Positions 41,401 through 49,737 of a stretch of 64,000 bases of DNA are shown in pieces. The stretch's first letter is position 1. Every line of letters begins with the position of its first letter. The notes below the pieces were generated by a model. It saw nothing but the letters and a program-made list of their open reading frames with translations, did no database searches and was not told where the DNA came from. The stretch comes from Spinacia oleracea. Taxonomy: Eukaryota; Streptophyta; Magnoliopsida; Caryophyllales; Amaranthaceae. The stretch lies in the NCBI RefSeq assembly GCF_020520425.1, contig NC_079491.1, positions 24,605,449 to 24,669,448 of the forward strand. The letters run 5' to 3'. The position numbers were made by a program, and so were the translations under genes.

Positions 41401-42530
41401 TGACTGCTTCGGGACCTGGGTTCGGTGACTGGCAATGGCGCCTTTCCACCTTGCCTTATTCTTATGGAGGATTGGGTGTTTATTCAGCTGGTGATGTTCG
41501 GCATTATGCTTTTCTTGCATCCCGTTTGCAGTCTTCTGGTTTGCAGGATTCGCTTCTTCGGCTTTCAGGTGTTGATGGTCCGGGACCGGCCTTTGACGAT
41601 GCTCTTGGTCTTTTCAATAGGACCGTGGAGACCGACCTTATGCGTAGCCCTAGTGAGATCGCTGCCCCCAGACTCATGAAGAAATTGGCAGACATATATT
41701 TCACGAAGGTTACTGCTGATGCGGAATCCGCCTACTCCTTATCTTCGCGTCTTGTTGCCCTATGGAAATTACAGCAGGGGGATCACTCCTCGGCTTGGTT
41801 GCGGGCAGTCCCCATCTCGGGGTTAGGCCAGACTATGAACGGTAAGACTTATCGTTCGGTTCTTTGCTATCGGTTGGGTATTCCGTTGTTCTCTTATTCG
41901 ACGCCGTGTTCTGCTTGCTCTCGGGTTTTTGACGGGGACATTTATGGGGATCATGCCGTGTCTTGTGCTGGGATTGTGGGTATCAAACATCGACATAATG
42001 TTGTTCGTGATACCCTTTTGGATATTTGCTATCGGTCGGGGATTTCTGCTCGCAAGGAGGTTGATGTTGGGCTGACTAGTGAGAGTGATGGAGCTCTTCG
42101 TCCTGCAGATATACTGCTTTACTCATGGGATGGCGGTCTGGATGTGTGTGTTGACTTGACTGGGTCTTCCCCTATGACGCAATCTGGGTTGTCAGGCTTC
42201 GTTCCGGGTCGGGTTGTGGCGGTTGCAGCGCAGCGGAAGCAGGATAAGTATGGGGCACGTTGTAGGGCTTTGGGTTATGGTTTCTTTCCTTTTTCCTTCT
42301 CTTCTTTTGGGGAATTAGAGAAAGGGGCTGTTTCTTTGCTGAAGCGGGTCCAGACGTACTCCAGGGCTCAAGACATTGGGGCACGGGCAGCTGCCCACAT
42401 TTTCAGCAGGATCGGGTTCGCCATAGCTAGAGGAGTGGGGGCCCAGATTGTATCTCGGCTCCCCTCCAACTTCTTGTAGTTCATTTGATCTTTGTAGCTT
42501 GTTAAGATTGTAACGTTTTGGTGTTTTCCC

Positions 42531-42589
<59 letters not shown>

Positions 42590-42591
42590 AA
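38364..42591 (+). mobile_element. Non-LTR retrotransposon with restriction-like endonuclease
   Basis: A single-ORF element of about 4.2 kb with an 860 bp GC-richer 5' region (TTCAGGCGG repeats at 38524-38660) and a 50 bp 3' untranslated region ending CCCATAATAATAA. It is bordered by TAA tracts at 38364-38421 and 42531-42591. The 7 bp direct repeat TTCAATG (38357-38363 and 42592-42598) outside both tracts may be the target duplication. It lacks LTRs and an APE endonuclease. It interrupts the Mutator-like element. Confidence 0.8.
39288..42479 (+). CDS. Reverse transcriptase with zinc finger and restriction-like endonuclease
   Basis: The ATG at 39288 gives 1063 residues; the open frame extends upstream but the zinc finger begins at residue 10, so this start fits. 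The N-terminal C2H2 finger uses C10, C18, H34 and H39. The reverse transcriptase occupies about 370-640, with VDFRNAFN at 470-477, GVQQGDPLGP at 521-530 and the catalytic YLDD at 556-559. The C-terminal part has a CCHC knuckle (C874, C877, H889, C893), then RHNVVRD, RPAD (938-941) and DVCVD (952-956), matching the PD-(D/E)xK endonuclease of R2/R4-type LINEs. There is no APE domain, unlike the L1 and RTE LINEs common in flowering plants. The frame is entirely open, so the element may be recent. It would nick target DNA and copy its RNA by target-primed reverse transcription. Confidence 0.85.
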   Translation: MAASVEKFHCPFVGLSGCQDGGGRGLVRSSLITHLRDRHCCTNVRDVTRHSLITNLQVFTTAEVTFRRMGIWLCGDFFKTHTHRIRCRHGSGSSTVFVDPPDSGDGTIRFTLYGIQKPQAPASELSTSVAPREHHFSFDVALLNTLWSKRLRSVKSIPPKCRLGFSRVLKGALDKVICRPDDIACWVQLLVLPLCVLKTFSPRSNRECSSGVRRRQQEESITSAIRSWGVPGGSEQLVIDTLASVSPPLLDVDDDHDLAERNIKQCKRKISDGHYTAAVRVLSSSGLAPYNDATLADLQAKHPSVPVPTLPDIHVDHHLIASSAVVLEQIKGFPRGTSCGRDGLRAQHLLDCLGGAAVAVSDELVDAITQVVNLFLAGKCPAELGGYIASAPLTPLIKPGGGIRPIAVGTIWRRLVSKVGAALIGPRLGNYFGGLQFGVGVPAGGEAILHAVNRLVEARGADVGLSMLLVDFRNAFNLVDRSALLREVRLHCPALSRWVEFCYSSPARLYYGEHTLWSCQGVQQGDPLGPLLFSLVLHPLVCRIRDSFDLSLQAWYLDDGTIVGDTLVVGQVLELILEEGPHLGLHVNVEKTEVFWPSEDPRSRLEGVFPTDIARPALGVKLLGGPVSTDSSFCKELVSQRVSKAVVLMDAVAKLNDPQCELLLLRACTRVSKLYFAMRTCPPHLFEAAQLSFDVALRASLERIVTASGPGFGDWQWRLSTLPYSYGGLGVYSAGDVRHYAFLASRLQSSGLQDSLLRLSGVDGPGPAFDDALGLFNRTVETDLMRSPSEIAAPRLMKKLADIYFTKVTADAESAYSLSSRLVALWKLQQGDHSSAWLRAVPISGLGQTMNGKTYRSVLCYRLGIPLFSYSTPCSACSRVFDGDIYGDHAVSCAGIVGIKHRHNVVRDTLLDICYRSGISARKEVDVGLTSESDGALRPADILLYSWDGGLDVCVDLTGSSPMTQSGLSGFVPGRVVAVAAQRKQDKYGARCRALGYGFFPFSFSSFGELEKGAVSLLKRVQTYSRAQDIGARAAAHIFSRIGFAIARGVGAQIVSRLPSNFL

Positions 42592-42659
42592 TTCAATGTG
42601 TAATGTATTTAACCTCTTTTATTTTAAAAGTTGAAATATATATAATGAAATTCAATATT

Positions 42660-44120
42660 TTAAAATACGTGTTGCTTATGTTCTAAATGTTTGTGACTTC
42701 ATGTTCTAAAAACAAAAGCTAATGTTCCAAAAACTGATACTTATGTTCTAAATTAAATAGAACTGATTCAAAAGTAAATAGAAGTGATTCAAAAGTAAAG
42801 AATCATCAAATACGAGTTAATACCATAAACGGAATACAAAGAATTACCTATGTAGGATTCGAACCTACATCATTGTGCAAGCGCACAAAGCTCTACCAAT
42901 TGAGCTAATAGGCATCACTTGACCAACAAACTTACCGCAGCAGAAGGCCAACATCAACAACAATACGAATCAACTAGGCAAGAAGTCATCATCACTGGTC
43001 CCAGTTGACAAAACACAACAATACGGTCTTACCTCGTCTTCCTTCCATCCCCCAAAAAGCTTATTATACGATTCTTCTGTTGGAAATCTATGATAATGTC
43101 AAATAGGAGCATAAAGATATGCAATTCTACAAGAGATAAAATAACTAAAGGCCAACCTTATGGGAATGCTTGATTTTTTTCTAGCAAAACCAGACCTTCG
43201 GGTTGCTACCTGTGCTACCAGATACGATTTGATGGTTGACACGTGACTTTTCTTCTTCCTGCTTTTCTGCATTGGGGTCAAAGTTGCTGATTTGTATCAA
43301 GTAAAGCATTTAGACAATTGATAAGCCATTGTTAATCTTGATCAATATCAATCATGTTCCCATTGAAATTCACCTCCAGCAAATTGTTCATAAACCATTT
43401 GAACAGTAACAAAAAGTCATATGTTCTAAAAGCCATGGCAAATGTTCTAAAAAACCATAGCAAATGTTCTAAAAGCCATAGAAAATGTTCTAAACCTTAA
43501 CCCATATGTTCTGAAAACCATAGCAAATGTTCTAAAACTCAAATCATATGTTTTAAAACTTTAACCATATGTTCAAAAAATATGGCAAATGCTCTATAAA
43601 CCAAAAATATGCATCAAAAGATTTTTTTTACGAACGATTACAGACATATAAGATATTTATGCAACTAGTATGGCTGCATGAGGATTCATATTCTAATCTC
43701 GTTGTAACAACTAGTATGGGTGCATGAGGATTCATAATCTAATTCGATAGAACATTATGTTAAACTTTCAGAACATGTAAAGAAATAATTCAGAATTTAA
43801 AAAACAATGTCACATGAAAATGAGAACAACTATACAAAAAACTAGAATCAAGTATTCAGAACAAAAATACTATTACTTAGAACATTGGAACGATTATTCA
43901 GAACATGTAATGCAATCATTGAGAACATGAAGAACAATTTCTCAGAAAAATGAGAGCAAATATACAGAACATTGGAACGATTATTCAGAACATGTAATAC
44001 AATCATTCAGAACATGAAGAACAATTTCTCAGAAAAATGAGAGCAAATATACAGAACACTAGAAACAACTGTACATAACATAAATCACTATTATTCAGAA
44101 CATTTAAAACGATTATTCAG
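42660..44120. repeat. ATGTTCT/AGAACAT motif clusters, right arm
   Basis: ATGTTCTAAA-like motifs repeat at 42670-42745 and 43425-43580, and AGAACAT-like motifs at 43745-44120. Two longer direct repeats are included: about 92 bp twice at 43880-44060, and a 60 bp GCATGAGGATTCATA unit twice at 43672-43745. Confidence 0.75.
42845..42914 (-). tRNA. tRNA-like sequence, right arm (non-canonical anticodon loop)
   Basis: On the minus strand it folds as acceptor TGCCTAT/ATAGGTA, D-stem GCTC/GAGC with an AATTGGTA loop, anticodon stem TTGTG/CACAA with six-base loop CGCTTG, and T-stem GTAGG/CCTAC with the TTCGAAT loop. Relative to the partner at 38170-38239, paired positions change together: A-T to T-A at acceptor pair 1, and A-T to T-A at the first anticodon-stem pair. 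Stems are kept although the sequence differs. The six-base loop argues against a normal tRNA. Confidence 0.55.
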
Positions 44121-45041
44121 AACATTAAATATAAGACACATTAATAAGAAAACTCACTGGATTTCGTCAATGATAAGGTCGGACTAGGATGAAGTTCCGA
44201 TGACATTGCTAAATCTGTAAATAAGAATTTGAACACAGAAATTAAAATACGAACTTAGCAGAACAATTCGATAATAAAAAAAATTAAACAACAACAAATC
44301 CAAAAATCAAAAAAATAAATCAAAAACAAATTAGGAAATCAAAAAACTAAATAAAAAACAAAACAGGAAATCAAAACTAAATCAAAAAATCAAAAGCAAA
44401 ATAGATCAATAACAAAATCAGAATTCAGTAATCAAAAACAAATTTAAAAACACAGCTCAATAATCACGTAATCAACAAAATTTTAAAGCGCAAATCGACA
44501 ATTTAATAATCATGTAATCAGCAAAATTTAAAAAGGCAGCTAAATAATCACGCAATTGGCAATTAGATAATCAACAATTCAATAATTTTGATAAAAAGAA
44601 TAATTACGGATCAGATGTAAAATTAGGTCGAAAATCAGCAAACAATAACTTAAATATGAAAAAAAAAATTGTGAAATTGATAAAATACCTTTAAATAAGC
44701 AATTAGATGAATGTATTCGAGAATATGATTGAATTCTGAAGCAAATTTGAAGATCAAATCGACCTTGATTGAGGTCCTACAATGGCGGCATGGTGAAGAG
44801 ATAGAAGAGAGAAAACAAGGAGAAAGGAGAGTTTAGAGAGAGAAAGATATCAGCGTGAGAAGGAAAAAATCAGATGGGTATATATTCAAAGAATTTACAA
44901 AAATGCCATTAGTAATCCCTTGATTTTCAGCGGTTAGATTAAAAACGATCCAAAGGTCAAGAATTATTCTCATATAAGATTGTGTTCTCACATAGAAGGG
45001 GTGTTCTCACATGAGCTTTCCTCTATATATATATATATATA

Positions 45042-46458
45042 TGATAGGTTATGATACATATGACAATTCATAAATCATGCGGAAAAACCATAAACCCAGG
45101 AAAACATATTATTTACACATAATCATTTAGCATAGAATAGATGCATACTCTTTGTTGCGTGCCTTCCCTAGCTGCGCCCGAACCGAACAAGAACAAGTCT
45201 TTAGGACTCCAAGTGTCGTCCCTCCGTAGATAGTCCACAGCACGTCCGGATCCGCCTTAAGATTGACCAACTAGAATCGCCCTTAAGGTACTATTATTTT
45301 CGGCACTTTATAGGCAAATGTGTGACTGAATTTTTCTCTCAAAAACTCACTTTGAATACTTTGAAACTTGTGTTATAAATTGTGAGCCCTAGCCTCATAT
45401 TTATAGCGGTATGGAAAGGGAATCGAAATCCTATTCAGATACAAATTAATCAAACCTAGAATCCTACAAGAACTCTAATTTAATTAATTTATCAAATAGA
45501 ATTAGGAATTTAATCATTAACCGAACTCTGCATGTTTTAGGAAACGTGCACGAACACAAACACTTGCACACACACGCACGACAGCCACGATGGGCCTCAT
45601 GCGTGCGCGCGAGCAGCAGCCCACTCAGCGCCCGCGCGCGTTGCGCGCTGCGCGCGCTGTGCGCGCTGTGCGCTGCGCGCGCTGTGCGCGCTGCGCGCTG
45701 CGCGCAGCCTGCTGGGCCTGGCCTTGCTGTTTGTGCGGCGCGCTTGGCTTGCTGGGCGATGGCCTGGCTTCGTGCTGGGCCTCGTCCGGCAGGCCTCGTC
45801 CGATGCTTATTCGTACGATGCGCTTCCGATTAAATTTTCCGATTCCGGAATTCATTTCCGATACGAACAATATTTAATATTTCCGATTCCGGAATTAATT
45901 TCCGTTTCGAACAAATATTTAATATTTCCGTTTCCGGAATTATTTTCCGATTCCGGTAATATTTCCGATTCTGACAATATTTCCGTTTCCGGCAATATTT
46001 CCGATTCTGGCAATATTTCCATTTCCGATAATATTTTCCGATACGTACCATGTTTCCGTTTCCGGCAACATCTACGACTTGGATAATATTTATATTTCCG
46101 ATACGATCCATATTTCCGTTTCCGGCAATATCATCGTTTCCGGAGTATTCATTTCTTGCCTGTGACGATCTTAGCTCCCACTGAAACCAAGATCCGTCGG
46201 TTCCGAATATTCATAGATAGAGTATCTAATGCCATTAGATACTTGATCCGTTTACGTACTATTTGTGTGACCCTACGGGTTCAGTCAAGAGTAAGCTGTG
46301 GATTAATATCATTAATTCCACTTGAACTGAAGCGGCCTCTAGCTAGGCATTCAGCTCACTTGATCTCACTGAATTATTAACTTGTCAATTAATACTGAAC
46401 CGCATTTATTAGACTTAACATAGAATGCATACTTGGACCAAGGGCATTATTTCCTTCA
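45042..46458 (-). mobile_element. Solo LTR (Copia-type), - orientation
   Basis: On the minus strand it starts TGAAGGAAATAATGCC and ends ATAACCTATCA, matching the solo LTR at 6826-8179. It lies inside a TA run, so its 5 bp duplication (ATATA) is present but not informative. It shares the GGAAATATTGCCGGAA-like array (45830-46140) and a GC-rich stretch here expanded into GCGCGCTGTGC repeats (45640-45720). No internal genes are present. Confidence 0.85.
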
Positions 46459-47004
46459 ATATATATATATATATATATAAAGGAGGAATATTTGCTGAAA
46501 TATTAGAGCGCCACGTAGGATTATTATTGGTTTCGGCCAATGAAAAATAAGATTTCTAATTTATTTTTTAATTAAAAAATACTTTCAAAACCTATAGATT
46601 TCGGCCAATAATTAGGTGTCATGTAGATATATTAATTAGTTAATTACTAATACAACTCTAACAATTAAAAGGTAAATCTAATAAAATAATAAACTTCTTA
46701 TCCAAATATTATCTCAAATATACTATGTTAATTTGACATACTACATAATACATTTATAATTTTCATCCAAATTATAGCAACATAAATTAAATATCCAATT
46801 AATACAATATTCTTCATTAATTAGGTAGCTTCATCATCTAGCTACAAACAACTAATTCGGCGGCCTAGCTACAAACAACAAAAGCTGAAAATATTAATCC
46901 TGCTAGAACATAGTATCCTTTCCGCCTTCAAAGATTGAACAAGAACACTTAAAACCATCTAGAGAATCTCAAAGTTCAAAAAATAACAGCCACGTAGGAA
47001 ACAA
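46459..47004. other. Probable Helitron 5' segment
   Basis: Directly after the solo LTR the TA run continues into AAAGGAGGAATATTTG and GCGCCACGTAGG, which resembles a plant Helitron start. With the TCTATATATA before the LTR (45022-45041) it would form a Helitron 5' end that the LTR interrupted. No coding sequence is seen. Confidence 0.4.
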
Positions 47005-48480
47005 TTTGATTAAAGTAGACATATTTGATCAATTATTTGAACGTCACGTAGAAAATCATTAGATTTCAGCCAATAAAAAATAAGGTTTTTAATTTATTTA
47101 AGAATAAAAAATGTTTGGCCAATGTAGATAAATAATTAGGTGATATATAGACATTTTTTATTAAATAATTACTAATACAAACACCCTATAATGCATATAC
47201 TCCGTATGAGAATATCAATATTCTAGCATTTGACATATTCTAGCTAAATCATCTACGAAGTACTTCATATAATTTATCGCTTCCCTCAAAAAAAAAAACG
47301 AAATATATATTTTATCTTTCCTGGCTAGCTTGAAGATTAATATATAATATTATTATTCATGAGTGCCGTGACATGGTGGAGGTTTGATCAATGACATACA
47401 ACTTACAAGCAAATCATTAACAAAATAGCTAACCCTTGAATATCTTAATTAAACAATTTTAAAATACATATATAGAGTTTTAAACTAATAAAAATGAGTT
47501 CCGGACATGATAAAGTTTGATGTATTTATTGAGATAAAATTTGTTAAGATAAAGTTTAATGTAAGTTGAAAAACTAATGAATGCATCATATATACTTCAA
47601 TTAGTTTTTTTTTTCTTTCCAGATAACAAACATTAGATTTTTATTTACATAATATATATATACTACGTATGTGTTCATTAATGTATTTATTTGTGCTTAA
47701 CTTCATATTTGTTAAGAAAATAACACTTTGAATTATATTGCTTTATACCATGTTTTAATTTCTTTTGTTTTACCGTTATGAAATTATTTTAGTTGAATTT
47801 TTATGTTTAGTTCATAGTGATTTGTATCACGGAATATTATTTTATTCATTTATCCATATTTTAATATATGCTTATTTTCCATCTTGCAGATAATTTATAA
47901 GAATGATCAAGGTATGATTTCTATAAATTTTAATTTAACAGTAATGTTCCATTTTATCTGATAATATATTATTGTTTTGTTTATTGATTCACAATAAATT
48001 GTGTGTAAGTACGGTTTTTCATATAATCAACGTTTGAATGTTTGACAAACTATAAAACCCTAGATTTATCATTGTATTCGTCTAATGTTTCAGTATAGCA
48101 ATTTGAAGCATATCTTTATATCACTTCTTCTGAAGCTACTACTAATTAAAATAAATAAAAGTAGTTATAATATGGAGATTGAAATTAAAGTAGTTTTCAG
48201 TGATATATTCCCTCTACGGATTGTTTATAATATTTTAGCGATCTATCTTTTTATGGTGGAGGCGGGCTTCGCAAGTGTCTGGGTTTTTTCCATTCTCCTC
48301 CTTTAAATGTTTAGTTTGTTGATTTTCCATTAATACTGCAAAAAGATTTAAAAAAAAAAAAAAATTAAAAAGTATCTGGTATGATTGACAAAACATATAT
48401 AGTTTAAAAGACTACTACTTATTAGATTGTTATAACACAATTATTAAGTAAACTGTGCATCGCACGGGCTTCAAATCTAG
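47005..48480 (+). mobile_element. Helitron-like non-autonomous element, copy 2
   Basis: Near-identical to 13512-14983, ending with the same hairpin and CTAG|T terminus. A few point differences (for example TTATTTGAACG against TTATTAGAGCG) and one-base indels separate them. Confidence 0.65.
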
Positions 48481-48974
48481 TCATGTTTAATTTTAAAAGT
48501 AAATAGGTTTCTATTATTATTGTGAAATGCTTGTCAACAGTATCTTTCTTTCTATTGGATACTGGACAATCAACTTTAGGGGTCTAAGGCCCAAAATTAA
48601 GCCCAATACAGACTTCACTTCAGCTCAAGTCATGAACTCATGACAATTGACAATTGACAAGCAATAGTGTAGGTTGTGTAGCTACTTCCTGCAAGGCTAC
48701 AAACACAAGTTTGTAACGATATCCTGTTTGCCATCATATCGGGAGTCGGGAAGTATTATTGTAATAGGTGATTTTAACCAAGTTGAAAAACAAAGCCAGA
48801 AGTTGGGGGGAAATGGAGAGCAACAAAGGAATGGGAAGAAGCTATTGGGTGGGTAATGAAGAAAGTGGGAGCACTAGTCAAACAAGTAAGCATGGGCATA
48901 TTTGCCAACTCTCCAACACAAGCTGAGGCTTATGCATTGCTGTATGCAATGAAAGAGCTTCCCGTAGGTGAGCA
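48481..48974 (+). pseudogene. LINE fragment copy 2, part 1
   Basis: Matches 14984-15478, including the VIGDFNQV endonuclease piece and the FANSPTQAEAYALL part of RNase H. It is interrupted after GAGCA (48970-48974) by a Copia element. The remainder lies at 55039-55268. Confidence 0.8.
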
Positions 48975-49719
48975 TGTTGGAAATTCTCATTGGGAAACAC
49001 AAAGAAAAAAAGGGTGAGTGAAAATTCAAGAGTCCCACATTGGAAAAACTCTTCATATTCCTCTTGTTTATTAATTGGGGAATGAGTGTAACTCTTGTTT
49101 AAGAAAGTGTGAGAATGGTATGGGTGGACACATCACACACACGCGCGCGCGCCGGGCCGGGCGCGGGCCGCGGGCCGTGGGCCGTGGGAATGCGGTTCGC
49201 GGGCGTGGGGTGGGTCAACCCTGTTCTTTTTGGTAACTGGACCGGTTTGCGCAAGTCACTGTTACGGGAATCTGTATTGATTACGTAACCGTTGGATTAA
49301 ATGCCATTAATTACGTCCGTTACTATGATCAATGTTTTTGACCGTTTTCTGGCTGTTGCAACATTCATTCCCTCAGCCGTTTTTGTCTGTTGCAATGCTT
49401 TCCTTCTAATTATTTAAATCAGAGTTTCAGTTCCCTTCTCACAGAAAATCATAACACACAAAATACGAAAACACATTCTTACTCTCACACAAAATTGCTC
49501 TCGGTTTTGGGCATACGTTCTGACTCCATCCGGCTTTGTGAGTGCACACAACGTCGGAGTTGCGCTAATCCTGGAGGGCGACCGCATTCTGTTCTACTGC
49601 ACCGGGAGGTAGCGCGGAATCGTCTTTTAGGACAGTGGGTGTCCACGACGCAACAATTGTTCTTCGTTCAGTTCATCGAATCAGATAAGTTTGTTCTAAT
49701 TTTCGCTTTAATCGCAACA
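48975..49719 (+). repeat. 5' LTR of Copia element
   Basis: 745 bp, TG..CA. A TATTTAAAT box at 49411-49419 is the likely promoter, placing transcription start near 49445. A GC-rich run of GGGCCGTGGGCCGTGGG type at about 49140-49195 is shorter than in the 3' LTR. AATCGTCTTTTAG at 49618-49630 is complementary to the sequence just after the LTR. Confidence 0.92.
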
Positions 49720-49737
49720 ATCTAAAAGACGATTATT
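49720..49737 (+). promoter_or_regulatory. Putative non-tRNA primer-binding site
   Basis: Only 18 bases separate the LTR from the gag ATG. They contain no TGG-initiated sequence, so the usual initiator-Met tRNA site is absent. CTAAAAGACGATT at 49722-49734, two bases after the LTR, is the exact complement of AATCGTCTTTTAG within the LTR (49618-49630). Confidence 0.6.

Noticed and set aside
45546..45877. Cys/Arg/Ala-rich frames on both strands
   Set aside because: Translation of GCGCGC-type repeats in the minus-strand solo LTR.
49390..49725. 111-codon frame in the Copia LTR
   Set aside because: Lies in the LTR, repeated in the 3' LTR, and has no similarity to a retroelement protein.
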